Shown piece by piece: positions 46,401 through 57,784 of a stretch of 64,000 bases of DNA. Within the stretch, counting starts at the first letter, position 1. Every line of letters starts with the position of its first letter. The notes beneath the pieces are model-generated. The model searched no databases. It had not been told where the DNA came from and was given only the letters and a program-made list of their open reading frames with translations. The position numbers and the translations under genes were made by a program. Source of the stretch: Maniola hyperantus (lineage: Eukaryota; Arthropoda; Insecta; Lepidoptera; Nymphalidae); assembly GCF_902806685.2 (NCBI RefSeq), contig NC_048545.1:3707852-3771851 (forward strand), given 5' to 3'.

Positions 46401-46859
46401 GGTAATAAGTTAGTAACTAATACAAGCAAAGGTTAACGAAAGAGGTTTATTCTTTTAATTGCTCTATTTTCAGTGATATCCAAAATTGTAAAGTTTGTTA
46501 GTTTCTACCTAAATACGCCACATTGTTATTTCAACCGTAAATTCCATCGAAAATGTCACGCGAGGCTAATGTTGTTTAACAAAACGACTTTCACTAAAAA
46601 TAATATTATCCTTTATGGTTATAGTAGACGCTCTGAAAGAATATTCATTAGCATACTAGTATTATTACTTGTATTGGAAGACCGAACATAAAAGCTTATA
46701 GGTTTGTATAAATATTTTCATGAAATATTTTCTAAATATTTTAAGGAGTAGGTCATAGATTAATTATTGGTTTCGCTACGCTCTACGTAAGTAGGTACTA
46801 ACATGCCAATGACATTAATAAAATAATGTACTAGAATCAGAGTGAACTATATTCTATAA

Positions 46860-46990
46860 TTTATTCCGCGGGATCTAGCAAACTATCTCTATACCAAATT
46901 TCGTCAAACCGTTTAAACGGATGGGCCGTGAAAGGCTAGCAAACAGACAGGCAACCAGACACACTTTCGCATTTATAATATTGGTATGGG
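46860..46990 (+). repeat. family A tail
   Basis: gcaaactatctctataccaa ... ggatgggccgtgaaaggcta ... acacactttcgcatttataa. Confidence 0.65.
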
Positions 46991-47699
46991 TACGGTATTG
47001 AGTATGGATCTTTAACATTTTTACAACCTAATAGTGTATCCACACAATTCGCCAGGTTTGACCAACGCGCCGGCCGAAATTGGCGGCATGTGTGGATACT
47101 TACACCAAAATGAGTAGGTAAGCCAGAACAAAGACAACATAAAGGTGAAGTTTAATTAAATAGGTACGTTATTAATCTCGAAATTATTTAGTAACCCTTA
47201 ATCGGGTCTCGCAGTCCGAAGCGCGAGCGCGATAATATTGTAGGGGCGGGCGGCAGACCTAAAGGGGCGGGCGGGCTTTATGAATTAAAAAATCATTAGT
47301 CTCTCTAGTGAAGTTAATAACCGGAACAAATTTAACACTTTTTCTCTTTTGAATGATACTTCTAGAAAATAATAAGATTAATGATATTTTTAGGAGTAGA
47401 TAAGTTCAAAGTGGCACGTAAAAAAAACGTGACACCGCAACTCAAAGTTGCTGAAGTTGTATGGAAATTACTGGGAGATAAGTTTGAAAAATAAGGACGT
47501 TTACCTGTACATAAGTACCGTTTAACAATACTTTAAAGAAAGAAAAACATGTATAATTTGCATTAGGTATTATGTCTATTTTTGTTATATTATAATGAAA
47601 CTGTTTTAAACGCACTAATTAAATACAAATTTTAGACTTTACTATAGCGAACGGCTGGACTGAGCAGAATCCAAAAAAGATAGCACAATTTGAGTATTT
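46991..47699. other. intronic sequence, nothing firm
   Basis: An imperfect inverted repeat at 47035-47100 (gtatccacacaattcgcca / tggcggcatgtgtggatac). GC-rich patch at 47210-47280. No exon. Confidence 0.45.
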
Positions 47700-47932
47700 T
47701 CATCATTATCAACCCATTTCCGTCTCGCTACTGAGCACGGGTCTCCTCAGTCCTCTCAGAATTAGAAGGGTTCGGTTATAGTCCACCACGCTGGATATCT
47801 GCGGATTTGCAGACTTCACACATCATTGAGAACATTATGTTGAACTTTCGGCATTCAGGTTTCCTCACGATGGATCGAACTCCCGACCTTCCGAATAGGA
47901 GGCAGACGTCTTCACCACTAGACTGTAACGAC
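47700..47932 (-). mobile_element. SINE S1 copy (inverted)
   Basis: tcatcattatcaacccattt ... gttgaactttcggcattcag ... ggatcgaactcccgaccttc ... cttcaccactagactgtaac. Internal deletion as in the 45798 copy. Confidence 0.7.
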
Positions 47933-48857
47933 TATAATTTATATTATGTGCTCAATTAAAACTTGTTCCCTTGATTTTATCACCTGAAATATTATTTTAG
48001 TAGAATGGTAGTGTGTAAAAAAGTTTTTGTTTCAGAATAAGCAGGACTTTATATCAAATAAATATATACTTAGGTAGATATACTTAGGTAGGTACTATTC
48101 AATTTTGTCTAGCAATATCAAGGTAATAAACTTTATCTAGCTGCGAAGTATAGTCATAATGATCCTTTTGATCTTATAATAAAGCGTGCAAATTCAAGCG
48201 CGTAGCAATGCTACGAATATGAATGCATATGAATGCAAAAGCAAAAGTCGAGATATGCTTGTTATTCAGTCCACGAAAGCTTCGGCTTTATAGTTCGTAG
48301 CTTTCTATATGATATCGATTGCTATTGAAACGTGGATTTGTATGAAAATGTAATGTCTGAATGACTAAACACAATCATATTTCTTGATGGTTCAAATTTA
48401 TCAAGCGCCCGTATTTGACCCGCTAACATCAGAAAGGACGTCAAAATATTAGGGAATTAATAACAAAGGGTATAAAATACGCATATTTAAGTAGCATGTC
48501 GAAATGAGAAAGGTATTTCACGAAAGTTAGGGATCCGGGCCTGTGAGTTTCACTCACGCTTAAAGGGTTTAATACACTTCAATTTTATTCAACTGGTAAC
48601 GTTGGTAACGAGTGTTTCACCCAGTTTTTGGGTGGTAATTAGAATGAGGGGTGCGCACCCTTGCTGGGTTTTGGATAGCGTGTTGATTGTGAAGAAAAAT
48701 AGAAATCGTTATAAGTACTTTATTAAAAGGGGAACTCCTTTAGGGAAATGCGTAGGAAAAGAGGGAATTTAAAAGTACAGAAAGTATATTCACTGTATTT
48801 ACAAAAGTTCAATAAGTACTTAGGATGTGTTCTATGCTAGAACATCAGCTTTTAGGG
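47933..48857. other. intronic sequence, one unplaced block
   Basis: 48535-48690 holds a self-consistent block (agggatccgggcctgtgagt ... taacgttggtaacgagtgtt ... gaggggtgcgcacccttgct) that looks repeat-derived but was not assigned. Confidence 0.35.
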
Positions 48858-49215
48858 GTTTGTAACTCAAAAGGAAAAAAGGAACCCTTATAGGATCACT
48901 TCCATTCGTTGTCTGTCTGTCTGTCTGTCTGTCGTGTCTGTCAAGAATTCTATAGGGCTAGAATCATGAAATTTGGCAGGTAGGTAGGTGTTATAGCACA
49001 CGTAAGGAGAAAAATCAGAAAACCGTGAATTTGTGGTTACATCACAAAAAAAAACAATTAAAATGTGGTCCTGAACAGATAATTAGTATTTTCAACTTTC
49101 AGGGGGTATCATAATTATGAAAGGACTTCACGTGTACATTCTAAAAAGAAATTTTTAGTTATTTTTTATGCGTCTTTGTTTTATCGTGCAAAATTTCGAA
49201 AAACTGTACAACAAC
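48858..49215 (-). repeat. family P copy (inverted)
   Basis: ggggtttgtaactcaaaagg ... (tgtc)n ... aatttggcaggtaggtaggt ... ttttatcgtgcaaaatttcg. Confidence 0.7.
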
Positions 49216-49984
49216 TGGCAATTCGAACGAAGTTTCGTATTTATTGTACTGACATCACAACCCTTCGGTAGGTATATAAAGTTCACGAAGTAGTGAGGTT
49301 GGACTAATGGTGTTGAGAAACATTTTCAGTGCCAATTATTGTTCTAAACTTTTCTAATAAACATGAAATTCAATAGATATCTTCGATAAGTATTATTTAG
49401 ATTTTCGTTAAAATAACTTCTGATATAGGTACCTGTATGTCGTCTAAAATACCTAACTTTATTTAGGTAACTAGTGATCTCGATCACTTGGTGAACATAA
49501 TATAAACCCTCTTTATACTCTATCCCTTAGAATTCATCTAAGCCGTATCCCTATAAAATCCGTCCTTATATAATATTCCTTATATCTGCATTATAAAGGC
49601 AACCTTAGCTTTCTAGGTCTAGGGGGTTGGGCTGGGCGTTGATAACTCAGTCGGTAAATCAGGTCTTTTTTTAATTTTATTTAGATAGTAATAGATGGCT
49701 ACTCAGGGGTAGTAGATATGTTTTTTGAACGGCACTGCTTGGCCATATCTCTCTTTCTCGGGGTTTAATTTCATTTTAGAAAACAAATCTAAGGAAAAAA
49801 TTAGGAAACCCGTTCGTAAAAAAAGGCAATGCGTTGTTTTGTGAAGCTTGATCCGAAATAAAAGAGAATAAATCCTAATCGAGCTTGCCGCTAAACAATG
49901 AGTTGGCGCGTAAAACGTTCGCTAAAACAACGCTGCGTAGCACGACGAAGAGAACATAAAAGCTACCATTTAAGTCTCTATTTA

Positions 49985-50568
49985 TGGCGCCCAAATAGAG
50001 GCTTAATAAAATATATCGACTTTTCATCAGTAGATACTAAAGTAGTAAAGCTGAGATAGCAACCTACTTGTTCTGCGTGAAACATGCACTTTAATATCAA
50101 GGATCTTAATGCGATTAAGGATCAAGATCCTTTGAAGAAAGCCGCATTTAACTTAACTTTATACTGCTTATTGATGGCGCCCAAATAGGGACCTAAGTAA
50201 TAAAATAGATCGACTTTTAACCAATAGATACCAAAGACGTCAAGCTGAGATAGGTATCTACGAATACTCTGCGTAAAACATATCAAACTTGTGTAACTTT
50301 GTCATTTAAAAAGCCTCATTAAACTTTACTTTCTGTTAATAGCGCCAAATAAACAATCCGTATTTTGAAAAAGGGAAATATTTCTCTTGGCGCCCAAATA
50401 GGGACCAAATATAATAATCGTTTTTATTTCAGAGAGTATAATCCATAGATACAGAAGTGCGGAAATAGTAATAACAAAGAACTTTGAATTTAAAACATGT
50501 TAAGTTAGTAAGTTAAAATAAAATAGCCTGACTAACCAATATTTTTTTATGGCACCCAAACAGGGACC
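49985..50568 (+). repeat. tandem ~190-bp repeat with PBS-like motif
   Basis: The motif TGGCGCCCAAATAGGGACC or a near copy starts at 49985, 50175, 50388 and 50550, with a degenerate one at 50340. The following bases also repeat (taataaaatagatcgacttt, gctgagata, ctgcgt.aaacat). The motif resembles the tRNA-Lys primer-binding site of LTR elements. It lies 95 bp inside intron 1 from PAQR exon 1. Confidence 0.75.
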
Positions 50569-50663
50569 GAAAAAAATATTGCTTTTTTATCAAAGATTAT
50601 AAAATAATTAGATCAATACTTATTTTAATAGATGAAATCCGCTAAAGATAAAATCAAACTTAC

Positions 50664-51024
50664 CATGTGTGAGAATATTAATCGTTTCATTATGGAAATA
50701 GAATAGACTGCGTACGCATCCAGTCCAGCTTTGCAGCGGCCGGTACCCCGTCAGTACATAGGGATTGAACTGCAGATGCTGCGGCATATCTCGCCAGTGG
50801 AGTAACTCCACACCTTCACTGGTAACAGAAACCTTAGCTGCTCTGGCCCCATTTTTTTCTTCCCTTTCCTTTTCTGGCTTTTCTTCGTTTAGTAGAGGCT
50901 GATCTTTATCACAGATGTGCTCCAAAGACTTTTTCCGTTTCTTAGGGCCTTTACCGTTGACCTCTTGAATTGACATGTCGAACATTTTTGTACTAGTATC
51001 AGGCACGACGTCGGCGTCTCTCAT
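50664..51024 (-). CDS. PAQR4: PAQR4-like protein, exon 1 (N terminus)
   Basis: Encodes residues 1-120 plus the first base of Gly121. Residues 1-70 are polar and rich in Lys and Glu, with a basic patch GPKKRKK near 26-32, and should be cytoplasmic. Residues 74-93 read LLHWRDMPQHLQFNPYVLTG, and residues 111-121 read HNETINILTHG. These are the conserved entry block before TM1 of PAQR proteins (pattern ...HLQFN..VLTGYRP...SLFY.HNE..NI.THG). The exon ends ACACATG|GTAAGT at 50664, so the extra in-frame codons after it are intron. The first Met fits the exon; Met14 and Met17 are possible alternative starts. A GC-rich promoter-like region lies just upstream, and a 19-codon uORF (stop included) overlaps the start. 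Confidence 0.9.
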
Positions 51025-51077
51025 AATAACGAGGATCTGTGTCGGCGCGGATAGGGAGGCTGTGTTCGCAGTTTCAT
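51021..51077 (-). CDS. upstream ORF overlapping the PAQR start codon
   Basis: An ATG at 51077 opens 18 codons and stops at TGA (51021-51023). Its TGA overlaps the main ATG as ATGA, one base out of frame. The peptide begins MKLRTQPPYPRRHRSS. If the transcript starts upstream of 51077, ribosomes would have to reinitiate or leak past this ATG to make the PAQR protein. The transcription start is unknown, so translation is unproven. Confidence 0.35.
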   Translation of the reverse strand: MKLRTQPPYPRRHRSSLL

Positions 51078-51360
51078 CTGCGCCCGCATGACTCGGTGTT
51101 CGATTGTTAAAGTATCACAGTTACGGGGATTATATTACCAGGGGAGTTCATGAGAGGTTTCTCTTAGATAGTTTATCTCAGCTATGTTTCCCGGCGTGGT
51201 AGGGTTCGCGTGAAGCGCTAAGCGCCGCTATGTGGAGCGAGCCGCGAGGGCGCGCGACTGGCCGGGTTCCACTGCCCTAACGGTCCAACCCCGCGCATCC
51301 GCCCCCTTCACCCCTCAATATTTGCGCACTGCGCAATCCCGATCAGCTGATTCCCGCCAG
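51025..51360 (-). promoter_or_regulatory. GC-rich probable promoter/5' UTR of the PAQR gene
   Basis: This is among the most GC- and CpG-rich non-repeat stretches of the window and lies directly upstream of exon 1. It contains a near-palindrome TTGCGCACTGCGCAA (51322-51336), which resembles NRF1- or C/EBP-type sites, and a perfect 10-bp palindrome ATCAGCTGAT (51342-51351) with an E-box core. No TATA box is obvious. Function is inferred from position and composition. Confidence 0.45.
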
Positions 51361-52048
51361 GCTTTCTCTTAGTGAAACACACTTATTATATTTCTATTTT
51401 AAAAGATTTACCATTCATATGTAAATGACGAGAGCATGCTTCCATAAGTCACCCGCCTGCCTGATTGAATATCAATAATATTATATTGTGTTGTAGCGAG
51501 TAACATTTTGTTGAGTTCCACTGCTTACGCAATGCATTGATCGGAGATGTGTAACTTTGACTTACTAAATAAATAATTTAATTAGGTAACTCGTACTCAT
51601 GACACAGTGCCTATTGAACTGACAATACCTCGAGTGAGACAATACTTATTACGTGTATGGTACCTAATAGTAGCTGAGCCGGCGAACTTCGTACCGCCAT
51701 TTTTTTTTGTGAATAAGTACCTAGTTAGGTATTTTCGAATTTCCTGAAAGACTTGTTTTCTTGTTTTTCTATTTATACCCGCCTCGGCGTTACATGGATG
51801 GTGTACAGTCGCGGACTAAGGAAATGAGCATTTCCGGTAAATTCAAATCAGTTGGATTATCAATAATAATTCCATGTTACAGTGCGACAAGACTATCTTG
51901 GCGTGTGGCGAAAATCGGAATTTTACTTTCTGCCGCGTACTTGTACCTACAATTAATTAACAATTCATGAATGCCCTAATGGTACTACGTTTATTTATCG
52001 GTGTAATATTCATATCATCCTATAATACCTATATAGTTTACAAATCAA
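51361..52048. other. intergenic DNA upstream of the PAQR promoter
   Basis: Only a family C start fragment near 51678 was recognised. The ORF at 51761-51970 has no family resemblance. Confidence 0.4.
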
Positions 52049-52240
52049 CCGAAATGATAAAAATTCTCATTTCGGTGAGTTTTTATCATTTCGATGCATT
52101 TCGATGTTTAATTGTCTCATTTCGGTGAATTGTTTTAGGATTTCGGTGGATTGTTTTAGGATTTCGGTGTTTAATTACTGTCTTATTTTTGGTAGATTGT
52201 TTTTATCATTTCAGTAGATTATTAATTATTTCGGTGAAAA
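52049..52240. repeat. degenerate minisatellite, core ATTTCGGTG
   Basis: At least seven spaced copies of (c)atttcggtg or close variants, often followed by gaattgttttagg or gattgttttta. Two more lie at 52632-52669. One inverted copy (accgaaatgat) opens the array. Confidence 0.7.
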
Positions 52241-52436
52241 TCCAGGCCAACAGGTAAATTTTTAAACCTCTTCGAAAAAGGAGTTTATTTATTCCACCAG
52301 TAACTACTTACCTATGTTACGTAAGTTTGCGAGATGGTCGCAAACAATTTCTGGATCCAGCTCTTTAATTCTGAAGTTGCAAGGTTAGATATGAGGATAC
52401 AGGAACTGTTGGTGGTGAATTAATATTGTAGATACC

Positions 52437-52466
52437 ATAAGTTTAAGTCATTGGACTTAAACTTAT
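52437..52466. repeat. 13-bp perfect hairpin, 4-nt loop
   Basis: ataagtttaagtc and gacttaaacttat around ATTG. Confidence 0.75.
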
Positions 52467-52984
52467 AAGCCAAAATTAAAACTTTAAAGACTTCAAAAGA
52501 AATGAAAAGTAGGTTAACCAAAACCAAACCAAAACGGGGAAAAAATCTAGTAGATAACGAACTTAAACTACGTTAGGTAGTTTTGATTTTTTCGTTCATT
52601 GATTTTAGTGAATTAATTAAAAAAAGATTTTAATTTCGGTGGATAGTTTCTCTCATTTCGGTGGCATCAAAATTTTGAACGCGTATTCTCATGAGTTTAT
52701 GAGACATATTTTGATGGCATTAAATAAGGAGAACAACTATAATTTACATTAAATAAGAAGAAGAACTATAACAAAAAGAACTAAAGAAGAATGGTAAACC
52801 ATAGGTAGTTCAAATTTTCAAAAACTTAATAATGATAAAGTCAGAAATTCATGAAAAAACGGCCTTGTTGAAATTGAACTATATAGGTAACTACTTATTT
52901 TTATTTCTTCCTCTCGCTTGAGAAATTCTCATTCTGTTTGCCTCCAAACGCTGCCTACGCTCTTCTTGAGCGAAAGCAGCTAGG

Positions 52985-53175
52985 TAACCTACTACGCTCT
53001 ATTTTACCCACTTAGGGATTGAATTTTCAAAAATCCTTTCTTAGCGCATATCTGCGTTATAATAGCTATCTGCATGCCAAATCCCAACCCAATCCTTCCA
53101 GTAGTTTGAGCTGTGCATTGATAGATCAGTCAGTCTGTCTGTCAGCTTTTACTTTTATATACATAACTATTTAGA
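52985..53175 (+). repeat. family B copy, 5'-truncated
   Basis: attttacccacttagggatt ... atcctttcttagcgcatatc ... tgagctgtgcattgatagat ... acttttatatacat. Confidence 0.65.
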
Positions 53176-54619
53176 TTCAATGAAACGCTGCCTGCCGCTG
53201 TTAGATTAATGTTACCCGTTTCTATCGTTCCTGTCAAAGATGTTTATGAACGAAGTTCTTTTTCTTCATGTTGGCTAATAACTTTTTTGTTTATCATGGC
53301 TAAACTGTTTCCACTTCCGACATTACGTCCATTGCTTTATTATAAAGTTATTTTATAGTAAATTTTATAATGTAATGTATTTATTATATATATGGAATTT
53401 ACTTATTTTATGACCAATTTTACGTAATTTTCTTTATAAATAACTTTATAAAAAAGTTTTTCTTGACAGGAAGCTATTTTTTGGGTTTCATGCTAATACA
53501 GTGTTACCAACTAAACTAACATAATATTAAATATAATATTGGCTGTCTCGCAATCGCATTTGGATCGATGTTTGGGCCTTTCTTGCGAAGAAGCATTCTT
53601 CAGGGTTCTGCATCGCGAACTTGGAATTATTTAGCAAATTTTACTCAACTACTGTGGTGTAAATTGAAATATATAAGTGAATTGAGGGTAAGTGGCAATG
53701 AGAAATTAGATCTTTTTATCTTTGGCATAAGTAGGGCTTCCTTGATCCGTAGAAAGAACATGGCGTCAGGCATGTAAATAACTTAGCGACATCTAGTATT
53801 GGCAGCATGGGATATTTTGTTTTAAAATTAGGTATTCGTATTTATTTGATTACGTTTTACAAATAAATCTCAAAATTTAGAATTTTCGTGACTATCTGAA
53901 AAACGTTTAATTATTGCACTATTTGATACGTATTAGAAAATTTACAGCTGTCGCGATACATAGCTTGTATCCCCACTATGTTTATTATGATGCGTTTTAC
54001 TATGTATTACTTAAATGGCTTTCTCTGGGTTTCAATTATATTTAGGCCTGTCAAATTATATACTTACAACTGTACATATAAATTTAATTACCTATAATAC
54101 ATGTATGTACATCACTGGTAATAACAGTAGTAGGTATGATCAAAGATGATAACTTGATTTATATTTTATACCTATGTTGTGGGTGGAATGTGTAAATTGT
54201 TAGCAATTAATCATAAAATATATATGTCTAATTGATGCATGTGGGTTACAAGTTATAACACAATATTTGACCAATTATTTCTGGTCTAAAAAGTTTCATG
54301 TTTTTCAGCTTATACTGCTTGGATACGAGTTTTGGTATCCTTTTCATGGTAAGTGGAGGTACAAGCAGTACACTGATTTTACTTCTATTGTGGTTATAGA
54401 GAAAAATAATATTGCATGAGATGTAGAATGGTACAGCTTTAACACCATGACCTTTGCGTAATGCCAATCTATTAAACTTTTTGTGAGAAAATTTGAATAA
54501 TTCCACTAATAAGCTTCCAAATTAAGTACAGATGACTGGTTGACTTACTATAGATTTACATAGTGACCTTTAATGTTAATATGAACCATCTCTGAGAACC
54601 TATTTATTACTTTAAGAAA
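53176..54619. other. intergenic, nothing recognised
   Basis: AT-rich. ORFs at 53568-53777 and 54246-54506 have no recognisable domain or splice context. Confidence 0.35.
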
Positions 54620-55085
54620 CCGTGACGTTTTTAGACGTGAGGGTTCCGTACTAGTCATATTTTTTCGATATTTTGCATGATAACTATTATAGTTTAGTTT
54701 TAGTTTAATATACTTTATTGTACACCAAAAAATAAAATAAAAAAGACACAAAAAGAAACATGTAAAAGAAGAACATACAATCAGCGGCCTTATCGCTGTG
54801 AAGCGATCTCTACCAGGCAACTAGGTATTATACATAAAAATTTAAAAAATCTGTTTTATAATGTACAGATTAAGCCCTTTCATATTATGATACCATATGC
54901 TGTATAGTTATCTTACCTTGGAAATTGAAAATACTAATTATTTGTTCATGAACACGCCATCTTAATATATTTCGTGATGTAACCACAAATTCAGATCCAG
55001 TTTTCAGATTTATACCTTTACTGGTGCTATAAGACCTACCTACTTACCTACCAAATTTCATGATTCTAGGTCAAGAATTACTCTC
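54620..55085 (+). repeat. family P copy split by another element
   Basis: cgtgagggttccgtactagt ... tattttgcatgataactatt, then an insert, then atacataaaaatttaaaaaa ... taatgtacagattaagccct ... atgattctaggtcaa. Confidence 0.7.
54690..54828 (-). mobile_element. SINE-like insert nested in family P
   Basis: ttaatatactttattgtaca, aaaataaaataaaaaagaca, then aatcagcggccttatcgctg and gcgatctctaccaggcaact. This is a frequent lepidopteran repeat tail. It interrupts family P; the minus-strand ORF at 54548-54820 runs through it. Confidence 0.65.
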
Positions 55086-55484
55086 AAATAAGTAAGATCC
55101 AAGCAATTAAATATCATTTCGACCATATGACCATTGTGATCGACCAATAAGATTCAAAATAGATGACGTGAAAAAATTATCACATCATCTTTTAAAAATC
55201 GGATTGATTTAGTGTACACATCTCCTCTCCACTCCGCTTAGGTGGATACCGGGTCTAATATGAATTTTAATTAATTTGAATCAAATTGGATGCTAAATTG
55301 TTTAGTCACCATAAAATCAGTCATTGTAATATGTAACTATTTTAAAGTCTGGTTTTGTAGACCTTGTGGTTCAAGGTTTGTAAAAAAACAACATTTTTAA
55401 TAAGATTATACTTAAAGATCATTATCACACTTAGCATGAGCCTTGCTAACATTGAGTAATTGAATGTCAAAATTAAATTCTCAT

Positions 55485-55612
55485 GCCTGCAACTTGATCC
55501 TTGTAGGTTTACGTTTTAAATAATCCTAGGGAACTTGGTTTTCTAGAATAACAAGAATCCAATATACATTTACGGGATACAAGCTATCTCTGTACCAAAT
55601 AGATGATGCCTG
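55485..55612 (+). repeat. family A copy, degraded
   Basis: catgcctgcaacttgatcct ... ttttctagaataacaagaat ... acaagctatctctgtaccaa, then gatgatgcctgg. Confidence 0.6.
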
Positions 55613-55750
55613 GGAATTTATCCTAAAATTGAAATTAGTTCTAAGTTTCTAGTTCCAGTGGTTGGTATTGTACATTGATGCATATCAGTCAGTAGTAAGG
55701 ATAAGTTATATGATTTACAATAGATGATAATAATAAATAAGCATTACCAA

Positions 55751-56165
55751 AAAAACCGGCCAAGTGCGAGTCAGGCTCGCGCAATAAGGTTTCCGTACTA
55801 CACTCGTATTTTTTCGACATTTTGCACGATAATTCATAAAAATAAATAAAAATCTGTTTTAGAATACACAGGTGAAGACCTTTCATAATATGATACCCCA
55901 CTTGATATAAAACTTACTTCGAAAATTGAAAATACCTACTAATTATTAGTTCATGACCACAATTTTTTTTTTTTTGTGTGATGTAACCACAAATACACGG
56001 TTTTCAGATTTTCCCCCTAATGTCTGCTATAAGACCTTCCTACCAAATTTCATGATTCTAGGTCAACGGGAAGTACCCTGTAGGTTTCTTGACAGACAGA
56101 CAGACAGACAACAAAGTGATCCTATAAGGGTTCCGTTTTTCCTTTTGAGGTATGGAACCCTAAAA
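55751..56165 (+). repeat. family P copy, full length
   Basis: aaaccggccaagtgcgagtc ... tttttcgacattttgcacga ... tgtgatgtaaccacaaatac ... (gaca)n ... tgaggtatggaaccct. ORFs over it are repeat translations. Confidence 0.8.
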
Positions 56166-57261
56166 ATAAGTTGCATTTTATGTATGGTCATACTTCCATC
56201 CTTATCAATACTTGCAATATAGATTGGCATTATGTAATTAATATGCTTTATAGGACGGCAGATGTAATAATCTGCAATCAATAACGCATCAAATTCATCT
56301 TAACATTGCAATAGGTGTAAAGTCAAAGTCAAATGACCATCTTTCTCCTGGGTTTTTTTCTGATGATTACACATTACTGCCTTGTAGGGATAATCTATAT
56401 CTAAATTTTATTAAATCTTTATTTGTTCATCATTAATTTATCTGCTCTCCATTATTATGCTATTTCACCTATTAATGAATATATTGTAGCCATGTTTCGA
56501 TTGATTCGCTCATGAATATTACTCTCCGAACATGATGTAAGAACATTTCAGCATTTTCAAAATGCTTGTATATTAATGCATTTCATTAGTGTTGCTAGTT
56601 AATATTGTTATTAAATTTACTTTATGCTGGATCATAAGTGTGAACGGGTCTACTCTTGTATAAATGTAGAAAAGATCAAAATAAACTATACAAAAGATTT
56701 ACATGAAGTGTAACCAAAAGCAAGTACATTAAATAGATTAGGTAGACATTAACTATTACTTAATACTATTCTGTTGACTTTGTGTTGGAATTTTCAGATA
56801 ATATACATAGATATAAACAATTTAATTATTAACTATCAATTATAGATTGCATTGTCTTTGCTTACCATTCAATGTTTGGAAGGTAACTATGATAATATGC
56901 TAATTAATGTGAAAGCAATAATGCAAGGCAACTTTTTGATATTTCTATACCTAGGTACAGTGCAAATTAAAACTAAAGAAATCTTAATTTTGAATAAAAA
57001 AAGAATTGTAATTAAGAAGAAATTAAATGAATTTGATTTACATACAAAAAATAAAACAACTAGCTCTAGCTAGTCTATATTAATTTGTATAATAGAAGCA
57101 TTCAGTCCTACTTGTTCATAATTTATTATGCATTTAACAGAACATTTGCAAATAAAGTAGGTAAATCTTCATTCCATTGTATGCTTATGGTCTGTTGACA
57201 AAGACAGTATTAATATTCCATAAGCCTGCACATAATTTAGAATGAGAAAAAATAATCATTA
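56166..57261. other. intergenic, nothing recognised
   Basis: AT-rich; the ORF at 56852-57073 is low-complexity (Lys/Ile/Asn) and unconvincing. Confidence 0.35.
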
Positions 57262-57462
57262 CCCTTATTATAAATGCGAAAGTGTGTTTGTTTGTTGGTT
57301 TGTCCTTCAATCACGTCGCAACGGATTGACTTGATTGTTGGCATGGGTATAGATAAAGAAGTGGAGAGTGACATAGGCTACTTTTTATCCCGGAAAATCA
57401 AAGATTTCCCATGGGATTTTTAAGAAACCTAATTCCACGTGGACGAAGTCGCGGGCATCAAG
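57262..57462 (-). repeat. family A copy, full length (inverted)
   Basis: acccttattataaatgcgaa ... tgtccttcaatcacgtcgca ... ttatcccggaaaatcaaaga ... ccacgtggacgaagtcgcgg. Confidence 0.75.
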
Positions 57463-57784
57463 CTTAGACAAAATACATTTTCTGTAGTACTTGTCAAGTA
57501 CCGTCAAGAATAAATTTGTATGAAAATGAGAGAGTTTGAAATGACATGTAGAAATTGGGTAGTTGCAAATCGTCGCTCAACACCACGTACCCAAGTCATT
57601 TTTGGCGGTTTTAACTTTTAACATAAATAAATAAATAAAATAATTATAATAATTTTGTCTTGAACTTACTAAACATAATATGACAAAAATAATAATTATT
57701 TTTACCTAGTGCCCTGAGTGAGTTTTCAAGTTGAAAGTGTGACACCCTGATCGGTGGCGGGAAAACTACGTCAATCAATATAAT

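Larger units (their letters stand above)
4100..51024 (-). other. PAQR4: PAQR4-like gene, four exons; 3' end off the left edge
   Basis: Gene-level entry for the minus-strand PAQR gene. The exons are 50664-51024, 28232-28462, 6754-6857 and 4100-4237. Coding lengths are 361, 231, 104 and 138 nt, totalling 834 nt or 278 codons. Junction phases agree: exon 1 ends on the first base of a Gly codon, exon 2 begins with its other two bases and ends on the first base of another Gly codon, exon 3 completes that codon and ends in phase 0, and exon 4 starts and ends in phase 0. All four donors begin GTAAGT, GTGAGT or GTAAGA, and all three visible acceptors end in AG. PAQR proteins are seven-TM membrane proteins with hydrolase-like His/Asp/Ser motifs; vertebrate PAQR4 has about 273 residues, so roughly 70 residues remain uncoded here. 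The symbol rests on remembered similarity, not on a search. Confidence 0.85.

Noticed and set aside
53568..53777. ORF as a possible small gene between the divergent genes
   Set aside because: No domain, no splice context, composition like the flanks.
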